64,000 bases of DNA from Candidatus Kapaibacterium sp. (GTDB lineage: Bacteria; Bacteroidota; Ignavibacteria; Kapaibacteriales; UBA2268), in NCBI GenBank assembly GCA_023957315.1, contig JAMLHE010000002.1, positions 124,001-188,000 on the forward strand, read 5' to 3'. The translations under genes and the position numbers were made by a program. Below are positions 27,444-35,980 of the stretch, piece after piece. The notes beneath the pieces were generated by a model. It had not been told where the DNA came from. It saw only the letters and a list, made by a program, of their open reading frames with translations, and ran no database searches. Within the stretch, counting starts at the first letter, position 1. Each line of letters starts with the position of its first letter.

Positions 27444-30176
27444 TTACGAAATTATTAATTTCTTGCTCATCCAAATGCCATCTATATTAATATGAAGCAG
27501 ATAAACGCCCGTTTTAATAGCGGGAACTGCCACACGATATTCATTTATTTTATTTGTAATGTCTGAATTGAAGATATTTCTCCCTATTAAATCGTAAATT
27601 TTTAAGCCGGATACAATTGCATCATGTTCGGCAAGGAATGTAATCGAGTTACCATCATAATTTACGGCAAATTTCCCACCATAAAGATTGTTATCAAGAA
27701 CTGATGAAGGAATTGCAGAAGCTGAAATTACAGCCACATTTTTGATGATATAAGCATCGCTTGTAATTGTCAAAGTGTCGCTAAATTCACCCGGTTCAAT
27801 TGGGATAAATTCAGTTTTTACTAAATATTCGCCAAATGGCTCAATTTCAAATGGGTTGGCTTCAGTTGCTGCGGGCAAATCAAGCACAAAAGGAGATTCA
27901 GCCGGGAAATCGAACTTGGTAATTAGCAAAGGCATTTTGCCGGGATTGCTGATTTTTAGATATTGATGCTCAATTGTTTCGTCTATCATATGTGTCGAGA
28001 AATCAACATCATCTGCAATTATTCGCGGATTTGCCACTTCGATTTCTATTTCCTTTTTCATTTCTAATTCGCGACTATGCTCCATCAGCACTATTATGAA
28101 TGACGTTTTGAATACTTGTTCCAAATTTTCGATATCATCAGAATATAAATCATGAGCGTGGAAACGGACGGTGAATTCTTGCTCTTCTAAAGAACTAAGT
28201 ACAGAACCGCTTTCGATATTTTGAATTATTTCAAATTGAGGGTCATTCGATTTGAGTTTTAAAGCTTTAAGCGGCACTGAAGTTGTGAAATCGTCATTTG
28301 CGAGAGTTAAGTTGAAATCTCGAAATTTACCTGATTTTATCATCCCCAAATTAAAATCATCTGTATTGATGCTCAAAACAACTGTTGGTTTATATTTAAT
28401 TTTGACAATTGTGTTGTTGCCACGTCTGTCAGTTGCGACTAAGACAGCTTCAGCAGCTTTCCAATAATCAATTGCTTTCAGTCCAAAAGTGGAATTTATT
28501 GTCTTGCCGGCAGTAATATATGGTGGAATTAGTTGAAAATTGTCGCTTAACATCTTAAACATAGTCAAGGATGCCAAACCTGAAGGCTCGACACCAGTTT
28601 GAGCAATATCAACTAAGGTGCCGACTACTTCACCGCTATAAGAAACATCATAAGTAACAAGCGGAGCAACAGTATCAGCAGAAACTAAGTCTAACATCTT
28701 GCTCGTTGAGGTAGTCCCAAAGGAAGTAGATTTGTCATTCCCATAACTATACACTCCAAAGGGGTCTTTTGCTTCAATTTGGTGAAGTCTTGTTTCAGTG
28801 ATAGGCAAAATTGTCGAATAATATTGGCGTCCGTCTTTCTCTTGCCCATATACAGGAATTCCCGGTTCAGCCAAACCCTTGACAGCATTCCAGAAATTTC
28901 CACTATGTTTAATTACCATATCATCAGGGATTTCACCATCAATTGTGGCAAGATAGACCAAATTGTAATAATTAGTTTCATATTCGAAATCTTCTTCAGT
29001 GCTTATAGTACTAAAAATTACATTTTTGCTGAATTGCTCTGTTGGTATAACTTGCATTTGGAAGGGCGAGCTCGCAACGTCATCATCGCTGCTGCTTGGA
29101 TTATACTGCACCACATTAATGGGATAATACGAAGAAATCCTGACAGGTGTAGGAATCCCGGTATCGCCGGTACGAACTTCAATGTAGCCGCTCCCTATTT
29201 GCCCGCCTGGTGATTTAATCTGAGCAATCTCAATTCCGTCCATTTTGATTGAGTTTTCCGGCACTGATGTGAATATTCTCGTAATTGGGAATTTCTTTCT
29301 ATTGGCAATAGGAGTAACAATATAATTTTTGCCCCAAGTGTTCTCCGGTGTTTGTTGCTCAATTGTATAATCACAATTTGACAAATCATCTTTATCGCCC
29401 ATGCAGAAATTGCCCGAAATCACAGCAACAGGTTTAGTAGCTGATACTGTCGAACCGGTTAAGTCGTTATTAGCTCCGCTTCCTGCTATCAGCCAAACGT
29501 CGCCTTTATTTAGAGTGGCTCTGGCTACATCGCCTGGTTTTAAAAGACCACCCATACCATCAACTTCCGTTGTTGAATTGCCTCCTAACCTGAACGTGAT
29601 TTTAGTATTATCATAAACTCCTACAATACTTGTGTAACTTGGCATGAACTGTGAAGTATTGTTTGAAGGGTCAGGCTGAGTAGCGATTTGATATTTTTGT
29701 CCTAAAACATGAGTCGGCATAGCCATATAGCCTTCAGATTTACCATTAGAACGAATTACACCATAGCAAATCACAGGGTCGTCAGCAGTGATAATGATTG
29801 CTCTACCACTATATACTTGTGCTTTTTCAGGCTTAATTGTTGCATTTTCGCTCGTCATTAAATACATCTGAGCTTCTTCTGGCGTAAGAGTAAACTCAAT
29901 TACATCACTATGTTTAGTTTTTTTAGTTTCGATTTTGTTAAGAGCAGGAATACTAAGAGTTACATTTGTTATAAAAATAGAAGACACGAATATCTTGATT
30001 TCGCCAATTTTGCTTGCATTCCCCCATGCAGGATGGAATGTCATATAAAATTCAGTACCTATATTTGATGAGCCGGTCATCATTTTAAGCTCTTCATCGC
30101 TATAAATTTGTGCTTCAAGCGAATTATGTGAAAACAGTAGCGATACCAGCGTCGAAAGTAGGATAAAATATTTCAT
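27444..30176 (-). CDS. Secreted IgGFc-binding-like T9SS protein, paralog 3
   Basis: A 910-residue exported paralog and the first gene of the tandem set in transcription order. The signal peptide is nearly identical to paralog 2 with predicted cut LEA|QIY. IgGFc-binding-like domain at ~30-480 (FYMTFHPAW, CYGVIRSN, GYMAMPTHVLG, QFMPSYTSIVG). T9SS type A sorting domain at the end (GVYLLHINIDGIWMSKK). GAGGTG lies upstream of the ATG. Only 82 bp separate it from paralog 2 downstream, so co-transcription is likely. An ECF sigma gene lies upstream in the same orientation but is cut off by a terminator. Confidence 0.85.
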   Translation of the reverse strand: MKYFILLSTLVSLLFSHNSLEAQIYSDEELKMMTGSSNIGTEFYMTFHPAWGNASKIGEIKIFVSSIFITNVTLSIPALNKIETKKTKHSDVIEFTLTPEEAQMYLMTSENATIKPEKAQVYSGRAIIITADDPVICYGVIRSNGKSEGYMAMPTHVLGQKYQIATQPDPSNNTSQFMPSYTSIVGVYDNTKITFRLGGNSTTEVDGMGGLLKPGDVARATLNKGDVWLIAGSGANNDLTGSTVSATKPVAVISGNFCMGDKDDLSNCDYTIEQQTPENTWGKNYIVTPIANRKKFPITRIFTSVPENSIKMDGIEIAQIKSPGGQIGSGYIEVRTGDTGIPTPVRISSYYPINVVQYNPSSSDDDVASSPFQMQVIPTEQFSKNVIFSTISTEEDFEYETNYYNLVYLATIDGEIPDDMVIKHSGNFWNAVKGLAEPGIPVYGQEKDGRQYYSTILPITETRLHQIEAKDPFGVYSYGNDKSTSFGTTSTSKMLDLVSADTVAPLVTYDVSYSGEVVGTLVDIAQTGVEPSGLASLTMFKMLSDNFQLIPPYITAGKTINSTFGLKAIDYWKAAEAVLVATDRRGNNTIVKIKYKPTVVLSINTDDFNLGMIKSGKFRDFNLTLANDDFTTSVPLKALKLKSNDPQFEIIQNIESGSVLSSLEEQEFTVRFHAHDLYSDDIENLEQVFKTSFIIVLMEHSRELEMKKEIEIEVANPRIIADDVDFSTHMIDETIEHQYLKISNPGKMPLLITKFDFPAESPFVLDLPAATEANPFEIEPFGEYLVKTEFIPIEPGEFSDTLTITSDAYIIKNVAVISASAIPSSVLDNNLYGGKFAVNYDGNSITFLAEHDAIVSGLKIYDLIGRNIFNSDITNKINEYRVAVPAIKTGVYLLHINIDGIWMSKKLIIS

Positions 30177-30320
30177 AGCACACCTCTAAATATAAAATAA
30201 AAACACAATAACCAAAAAATAAAAACTCTTTTATTAACTTCATCTTCTTCTTACTGTAAATAACAAGTGAAAGTTTGGTTTGTTACATTTTTGATGGTTA
30301 ATTTATATTAATTATAATAA

Positions 30321-30353
30321 AAAAGCCCGAAAGTCTTGACCTTCGGGCTTTTT
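30321..30353 (-). terminator. Terminator between ECF sigma gene and paralog 3
   Basis: AAAAGCCCGAA and TTCGGGCTTTT form an 11-bp stem with a 10-nt loop, with T-runs on both strands, so it may work both ways. It lies 40 bp past the sigma-factor stop. The interval 30177-30392 holds no gene. Confidence 0.88.
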
Positions 30354-30392
30354 GTTGTAGTGTAGCTTTTAATTTTACTTATCGAAACGATT

Positions 30393-30950
30393 TTAATTAT
30401 TATTAATCGAACGATAAAGGTCTTTCAGTTTTTTGCGAAGATGCAGAACAGCGTAACGCTTTCTGGCTAACAAAGTGTTGATATTCACACCTGTTTCTTC
30501 GGACATTTCACGGAACGAGATGCCTTCGAATTCGTTTTTAACAAAAACTTCGCGTTGTTCGGCAGGTAATTCGGCAAGTCCTGCTTGGACAGATTCCCAA
30601 ATTGTCTTACGAATCAAATCGCTTTCCGGGCTACTTGAGAAATCGCCCAAGAAATTTTCGAATGCGTCAACGCCGTCTTCGGCTTGACCCGGGGTCTGCA
30701 TATCAGAGAATGTCTCTGCTCTTTTCTTACGATACGAGTCAATGATTCTATTACGCACTGCGGTGAACACCCACGATGCGATATTTTCTATCGGGCGTTG
30801 AACATTTGCCGATGCAGCCAAAACATTGGTGAATACATCTTGCAAAATATCTTCTGCTTCTTCCTGACTACGTACTCGTTGACGGATAAAACCAAGGAAT
30901 TTCTTCCGGTCCGTTTTGAACAAGTTCTCTATTTGAAGAGCTAAATCCAT
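30393..30950 (-). CDS. ECF-type RNA polymerase sigma factor
   Basis: A 185-residue sigma-70 family factor with only regions 2 and 4. Region 2 includes FLGFIRQRVRSQEEAEDILQDVF and the -10-reading NIASWVFTAVRNRIIDSYRKKR. Region 4 includes LPAEQREVFVKNEFEGISFREMSEETGVNINTL (split by a turn) and the HTH-ending RKRYAVLHLRKKL. The Met at 30950 is chosen because AAAGGAG lies 9 bases upstream; the Met at 30959 abuts that site. No anti-sigma gene is adjacent. Regulatory targets are unknown; the nearest downstream genes are the T9SS paralogs, behind a terminator. Confidence 0.88.
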   Translation of the reverse strand: MDLALQIENLFKTDRKKFLGFIRQRVRSQEEAEDILQDVFTNVLAASANVQRPIENIASWVFTAVRNRIIDSYRKKRAETFSDMQTPGQAEDGVDAFENFLGDFSSSPESDLIRKTIWESVQAGLAELPAEQREVFVKNEFEGISFREMSEETGVNINTLLARKRYAVLHLRKKLKDLYRSINNN

Positions 30951-31020
30951 ATCTTTCATCTCCTTTAAGATGCTTGTGACACTTACTTACAATGTACCAA
31001 ACGCTCTATACAATCCCTTT

Positions 31021-31053
31021 ATAATTTGTAATCAAAAATAATTTGTAATCAAA
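31021..31053. promoter_or_regulatory. Tandem direct repeat in the ECF sigma leader
   Basis: Two identical 16-bp copies of ATAATTTGTAATCAAA are separated by one base (period 17) about 70 bp upstream of the sigma-factor start. This looks like a double operator or leader element and sits downstream of a minus-strand TATTTTTG (31099-31092) that may be the -7 element. Confidence 0.5.
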
Positions 31054-31091
31054 CTTAAACTAATAGACACATAAAAATGCAAAAAGTTTCA

Positions 31092-31099
31092 CAAAAATA
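31092..31099 (-). promoter_or_regulatory. Possible -7 element of ECF sigma gene
   Basis: TATTTTTG on the minus strand fits the Bacteroidota -7 consensus TAnnTTTG. The transcript would begin near 31085, giving a 5' leader of about 135 nt that includes the 17-bp-period repeat. No clear -33 TTTG at the usual distance. Confidence 0.35.
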
Positions 31100-31165
31100 C
31101 AAATATTTTCTAAATTTTCTTCATTAGTGACATATTGTCATCTATTTGGGACAATTCTCCCATGT

Positions 31166-32812
31166 CTATAACATAGGGATTCTTATGCCAAACTCTGAAG
31201 CGTTGCTACGAGCACGTTCATAGCCCGCATCGGCATGGCGTAAAATTCCCATCATCGGGTCGAAGGTCAAAACCCTCGTCAATCTCGATTCCGAATCCTT
31301 AGAACCATCTGCTACAACTACCATTCCGGCGTGTAGTGATAATCCCATTCCAACTCCACCGCCATGATGCAAGGATACCCACGTTGCACCGCCAACGGCA
31401 TTCAAGGCAAAATTGAAATAGACCCAATCTGCAATTGCATCCGAACCGTCGAGCATTTTTTCAGTCTCGCGATATGGTGATGCTACCGAGCCGCAATCAA
31501 GGTGGTCGCGTCCGATAACAATAGGAGCACTCAACTCCCCGCTTGCGACCATTTCATTAAATTTCAAGCCGGCTTTCATTCTATCGCCGTATCCAAGCCA
31601 ACAAATCCGAGCAGGCAGGGCTTGAAAGCCGATTCTGCTTTGTGCATTATGAATCCAACGGTGCAATGATTCATCTTCCGGAAATAGCTCCAAAACGGCT
31701 CTGTCAGTTTTGGCAATATCTTCAGGGTCGCCGGAAAGCGCCACCCATCTGAATGGTCCCTTGCCGTCGCAGAAAAGCGGACGAATATAATCAGGCACAA
31801 ATCCGTTAAAATCAAATGCATTGCTGACATTGCCATATTCTTTGGCAACTCCGCGAATATTATTACCGTAATCAAATACGACTGAGCCATTTTTCTGAAA
31901 TTCGAGCATTGCCGAAACGTGTGTACCGATTGACTTATACGCCTCTTCAAGGTATTTGTCGGGATTGCTACGTCTTAATTCGTCAGCTTCCGAAATCGTC
32001 ATACCGGTAGGATAGTATCCGTTCAAAGGGTCATGAGCCGCAGTTTGGTCTGTAACTACATCGGGATAAATGCCTCTACGGACAAGTTCCGGCAGTATTT
32101 CAGCTGCATTTCCTATCAAACCGATTGATATTGCTTTTCGTTCTGTGACATTTTGTCGCACAATTTCGAGAGCTGTGTCAAGATTGTCACACTTCATGTC
32201 ACAATACCCGTCATGTATTCTTTTGTCAATTCTTTTTTCGTCAATTTCGACAGTGATAGACGCTGCTCCGGCAAAAGTTGCTGCCAATGGTTGAGCTCCG
32301 CCCATACCGCCCATACCTGCCGTAAGCAAGAATCTCCCGAATAAATCGCCTCCGAAATGTTGGCGAGCACATTCGGCAAATGTTTCGTAAGTGCCTTGCA
32401 CTATGCCTTGTGTGCCGATATAAATCCAACTTCCGGCTGTCATTTGCCCGTACATAATTAATCCGAGCTTGTCCAATCTACGAAATTCATCCCAAGTAGC
32501 CCATTTCGGGACAAGGTTTGAATTTGCGATTATAACTCTCGGCGCCAATAAATGCGTTTTGACCACTCCAACGGGCTTGCCCGATTGGACGAGCAAAGTG
32601 TCATCAATGTCCATATCTTTCAATGTGCCGACAATTGCGTCGAAACATTCCCAATTACGAGCAGCCTTGCCCAATCCGCCATATACAATCAATTCTTCGG
32701 GTTTCTCAGCATTTTCAGGGTCGAGATTATGATGAATCATCCTGTATGCAGCTTCAATTTGCCAATTCTTACAAGTCAGTTCTGTACCACGTGGCACTTT
32801 AACCGTTCTCAT
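31166..32812 (-). CDS. hutU: Urocanate hydratase HutU
   Basis: Second step of histidine degradation: converts urocanate to imidazolonepropionate using tightly bound NAD+ as electrophile. Diagnostic stretches are [11 protein letters not shown] near residue 45, [12 protein letters not shown] for NAD binding near 165, [12 protein letters not shown] with the conserved Cys near 410, and [11 protein letters not shown] near 490. Length 548 is normal. No hutH, hutI, hutG or HutC repressor is in the window, so the pathway must be scattered or partial. It begins 2 bp after a DUF971 gene and is probably co-transcribed with it. Confidence 0.97.
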   Translation of the reverse strand: MRTVKVPRGTELTCKNWQIEAAYRMIHHNLDPENAEKPEELIVYGGLGKAARNWECFDAIVGTLKDMDIDDTLLVQSGKPVGVVKTHLLAPRVIIANSNLVPKWATWDEFRRLDKLGLIMYGQMTAGSWIYIGTQGIVQGTYETFAECARQHFGGDLFGRFLLTAGMGGMGGAQPLAATFAGAASITVEIDEKRIDKRIHDGYCDMKCDNLDTALEIVRQNVTERKAISIGLIGNAAEILPELVRRGIYPDVVTDQTAAHDPLNGYYPTGMTISEADELRRSNPDKYLEEAYKSIGTHVSAMLEFQKNGSVVFDYGNNIRGVAKEYGNVSNAFDFNGFVPDYIRPLFCDGKGPFRWVALSGDPEDIAKTDRAVLELFPEDESLHRWIHNAQSRIGFQALPARICWLGYGDRMKAGLKFNEMVASGELSAPIVIGRDHLDCGSVASPYRETEKMLDGSDAIADWVYFNFALNAVGGATWVSLHHGGGVGMGLSLHAGMVVVADGSKDSESRLTRVLTFDPMMGILRHADAGYERARSNASEFGIRIPML

Positions 32813-32814
32813 TT

Positions 32815-33201
32815 CTAATTACTCCTCACGTTCAATCCCGGTATATCGGGTTTATTTTTATTTTTTTCTTCAAATTCTAATATTTCACCTTCGCTCATTT
32901 TGTAATTTTCGAAGATGATTCTGATAAATTCCCAGGGATAGATTCCTGTGTCGTGACCATCGCCCCAAGTGGGGTTTACAGCGTAATTTCCAACGGGCTG
33001 AAGTGATTTCAAATCATTTTTGCCCATTTTGATTGTCGGCATGACAAATTTTCCGGTCTCGTTTTCCTTTTCGCGGCAATCAGCACACGGGCATTCGGAA
33101 CGCAATTTCTCAATTTTGATAGTAGCCGAAAAGCCGTCAGACCACTCGGCTTTGAGAAGTCCGGGCGACACTTTTTTAATAGATATCGGCATATTTGACA
33201 T
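32815..33201 (-). CDS. DUF971 domain protein
   Basis: A 128-residue protein of the DUF971/GBBH-like N-terminal family, with [13 protein letters not shown], then [14 protein letters not shown] holding three Cys that could bind metal, [26 protein letters not shown] and a short polar tail. Free-standing DUF971 proteins often sit near Fe-S assembly or Mrp genes, but their role is not established. Here it precedes hutU with 2 bp between the reading frames. No other function is inferred. Confidence 0.85.
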   Translation of the reverse strand: MSNMPISIKKVSPGLLKAEWSDGFSATIKIEKLRSECPCADCREKENETGKFVMPTIKMGKNDLKSLQPVGNYAVNPTWGDGHDTGIYPWEFIRIIFENYKMSEGEILEFEEKNKNKPDIPGLNVRSN

Positions 33202-33517
33202 AATTAATACGACTAAGTTAATCTTACTTATGCAATATAATATATTTTTCTTATACTACAATAGATTTTCGTCATTTTCGTATAAAATAATTCGGACGCC
33301 GATTTCTTAACTAAAACCCCCCAATAATCAAGTACAGCGTCACAGTAAACGATATAAAAATTTTATTTCTACTCATATATCCCCCAAATTGCCGACTATT
33401 AACAGAAAATAGAAAATATGGTAAAATTGGGTGAATTTTATTATGGAAACTTAAGCGGATTTTTTCTATTTTTGCAATTAGAATCAGTTAATTTATATAA
33501 GTAAAGCAGACTAAATT
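33202..33517. other. Intergenic region between divergent DUF971-hutU and mreBCD
   Basis: This 316-bp AT-rich gap separates divergent operons, so it must hold both promoters. On the plus strand TATTTTTG at 33467-33474 fits the Bacteroidota -7 element and would start the mreB transcript near 33481. No clear minus-strand promoter, RNA gene, small ORF with a ribosome-binding site or repeat was recognised. Confidence 0.4.
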
Positions 33518-34543
33518 ATGGCATTGTTCAAAATGTTCTCAAATGATGTAGCGATAGACCTCGGGACTGCCAATACTCTTATTTGGATGAAAAATAAAGG
33601 TATCGTGCTGAACGAACCTACAATAGTAGCGTTCGACAGAACAACAAAGAATATAATCGCAATCGGACACGAAGCAAATGAAATGTTAGGCAGAACTCAC
33701 AAGGAAATCCAGATTATCAGACCCTTGCGAGATGGCGCAATAGCGGATTTTGAGATTACAGAAGGTATGTTGCGAGCTTTCATTCGCAAAGTTACTATGA
33801 GTTGGCAACCCGCAAGAAGGGTTGTGGTCTGCGTTCCATCGGGAATTACAGAAGTTGAAAAACGTGCTGTCCGCGATAGTTGCGAACATGCCGGAGCCAA
33901 AGAAGTGCATCTAATTGCAGAGCCGATGGCGTCCGCAATTGGAGTTGGGCTTAACGTTCATGACCCGGTCGGCAATATGATTGTTGACATTGGCGGAGGA
34001 ACTACCGAAATAGCTGTTATAGCTCTATCAGGTATCGTAGCCGATGAATCTATCCGAGTAGCGGGAGATGAAATGACAAATGCCATTACACAATACTTCC
34101 GTAGGCAACACAATATATTAATTGGCGACAGAACCTCCGAAACTATAAAATGTTCCGTTGGCTCAGCTTATCCGCTCGAAGAGGAAATCGAAATCGAGGT
34201 CAAAGGTCGCGATTTAGTCTCCGGAATTCCTAAAATGATTAACGTAACATCTGTAGAAATCAGAGAAGCACTCAGCGAAGCTGTCAACGAAATGATTGAT
34301 GCAGTTATGAAATTATTGGAACGCACTCCTCCGGAATTATCCGCCGATATTTTCGAGCGCGGAATAGTTTTGACAGGTGGTGGTGCTCTTTTGAAAGGCT
34401 TAGATGAAAGATTACGCAAAGAAACAAGCCTTCCCGTGCATGTTGCCGATGAGCCTTTGACGGCTGTTGTGAGAGGCACAGGTAAAGTGCTTGAAAATCT
34501 GAGTGATTACTCTTCCGTTCTTCTCAAAAGTTCCAGATACTAA
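33518..34543 (+). CDS. mreB: Rod shape-determining protein MreB
   Basis: Bacterial actin that directs elongasome movement along the inner membrane. Actin-fold motifs are phosphate 1 DLGTANTLIW at ~13-22, connect-region QIIRPLRDGAIADF, phosphate 2 DIGGGTTEIAVI at ~160 and adenosine motif GIVLTGGGALLKGL near 285. Length 341 is normal. The N-terminus starts with an amphipathic-type stretch (ALFKMFSND), a likely membrane anchor. It heads mreBCD, followed immediately by smc. A TAnnTTTG element 44 bp upstream is the likely promoter. Confidence 0.97.
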   Translation: MALFKMFSNDVAIDLGTANTLIWMKNKGIVLNEPTIVAFDRTTKNIIAIGHEANEMLGRTHKEIQIIRPLRDGAIADFEITEGMLRAFIRKVTMSWQPARRVVVCVPSGITEVEKRAVRDSCEHAGAKEVHLIAEPMASAIGVGLNVHDPVGNMIVDIGGGTTEIAVIALSGIVADESIRVAGDEMTNAITQYFRRQHNILIGDRTSETIKCSVGSAYPLEEEIEIEVKGRDLVSGIPKMINVTSVEIREALSEAVNEMIDAVMKLLERTPPELSADIFERGIVLTGGGALLKGLDERLRKETSLPVHVADEPLTAVVRGTGKVLENLSDYSSVLLKSSRY

Positions 34544-34588
34544 TAATAATGTTGCTAATAAATTTCATTAACTTTTCTCCTGCTTGAT

Positions 34589-35434
34589 ATGCAGAGCTTA
34601 ATTGACTTTGTTGCACGATTTAAAGAGTTGATAACATTTACAGCTCTCGTAATCATATGTTTGTCGCTTATTTCGATTGGAAACGTATCCCAAATCGGTG
34701 GTTTCCGCGCGATTTTAATTGGAACGGTAGGCAATTTGCAACAATTGTTCTCATGGATACCAAACCCGCAAGCACTTCGCAATGAAAACCGTGCCTTACG
34801 CGAACTCAATCTCCAACTTTCGACAGAAGTAATCAGGATGCGTGAAGCAAGTATCGAGAACAATCGCTTACGTAAGATGATTGAATTCCGCCAAATGGCA
34901 TCTCATCCTATGATTCCGGCTCAGGTAGTCGGCAAATCTGTCGTCGAAATGCGAAATTTCATGACAATAAATCGTGGACGTACTGATAGCATCGCAGTCG
35001 GTATGCCTGTCAGAACTGATGCAGGTTTAGTTGGAATGGTAGTCGGTGTATCGGCAAAATATTCAATCGTCGAATTGATTATAAATCGAAATGTTAAAAT
35101 TTCCTCTCGTATCTTGCGAACGGGCATTGCCGGGATTGCTGTATGGGACGGTGGCGAAAACTTCATGCTGAATAATATTCCCGAATCATTCGACGTTGTG
35201 AAAGGTGATTATGTAGTCACATCGGATTTCAGTAATAAATATCCAACAGACATCCCATTTGGCGAGATTATCGAAGTAGTCGAAGACCCAAGCTCGCTAT
35301 TCAAGAAAATTTATATTCAGCCGTTTGCAAATATTAATTCGCTCGAACAAGTTTTTGTAGTCAAATTTTTGCCCGACCCGGAACGAATGGAATTGATAGA
35401 AAAAATCGAAGAACAGTTGAGGCTGAGGAAATAA
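34589..35434 (+). CDS. mreC: Rod shape-determining protein MreC
   Basis: Bitopic elongasome scaffold between MreB and the periplasmic PBP2/RodA. One membrane segment at ~14-32, then a coiled coil at ~60-95 (LRNENRALRELNLQLSTEV), then a periplasmic double beta-barrel with the family blocks VVGKSV, INRGRTDSIAVGMPV and GLVGMVVGVS. Length 281 is normal. mreD follows 7 bp downstream. The ATG at 34589 has little upstream ribosome-binding signal. Confidence 0.93.
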   Translation: MQSLIDFVARFKELITFTALVIICLSLISIGNVSQIGGFRAILIGTVGNLQQLFSWIPNPQALRNENRALRELNLQLSTEVIRMREASIENNRLRKMIEFRQMASHPMIPAQVVGKSVVEMRNFMTINRGRTDSIAVGMPVRTDAGLVGMVVGVSAKYSIVELIINRNVKISSRILRTGIAGIAVWDGGENFMLNNIPESFDVVKGDYVVTSDFSNKYPTDIPFGEIIEVVEDPSSLFKKIYIQPFANINSLEQVFVVKFLPDPERMELIEKIEEQLRLRK

Positions 35435-35441
35435 AGATAAT

Positions 35442-35972
35442 ATGCAATACGGTTACGACAGGTCAAGAAAAAAAGATTTGGGAATCAAATACGTACTTTA
35501 CGCTTTAGCGGCAGTATTGATTGCCTTTTTTCATGTAGTGTTGTCCAATCTGATTGCAATCGGGGGAATTACCCCAAATTTGATGATAATATTAGTTGTA
35601 TGGATAACGCTCAAACGCGGACAATTCGTCGGATTATTTGCAGGATTTTTGGGTGGTTTGATATATGATGCCGTCACAATGGATGTAATTGGCACAAATG
35701 CCTTGTCGTTAACAATTATGGCATTCTTGACGGGCTTTTTCTATCGCGAAGGCAAAGAAGAACATACTGTTAAGAGTATGAAATTTTTGGGCATCTTGTT
35801 TTTTGCAGCGCTTGTGCACAATCTTATTTATTACTTTTTTTATATAAAATTGAGTGACTTGAGCTTTTGGAATTTCTTCTTCAAATACGGAATTGCCGGG
35901 GCGCTCTATACTACGGTTATCGGTATCTTTGCCATTTTTATTAAGATACCCGGAAGACAAATAAAAATCTAA
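35442..35972 (+). CDS. mreD: Rod shape-determining protein MreD
   Basis: Polytopic inner-membrane partner of MreC, 176 residues with five to six hydrophobic segments. MreD-like features are NLMIILVVWITLKRG followed by GLFAGFLGGLIYD and the central DVIGTNALSLTIMAFL segment. MreD sequences diverge strongly, and the call rests on size, topology and position directly after mreC. smc begins 8 bp after the stop. Confidence 0.85.
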   Translation: MQYGYDRSRKKDLGIKYVLYALAAVLIAFFHVVLSNLIAIGGITPNLMIILVVWITLKRGQFVGLFAGFLGGLIYDAVTMDVIGTNALSLTIMAFLTGFFYREGKEEHTVKSMKFLGILFFAALVHNLIYYFFYIKLSDLSFWNFFFKYGIAGALYTTVIGIFAIFIKIPGRQIKI

Positions 35973-35980
35973 GGAAAATA

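Noticed and set aside
30951-30959. Upstream Met of the sigma factor
   Set aside because: The ribosome-binding AAAGGAG would touch the ATG; the Met at 30950 has proper spacing.
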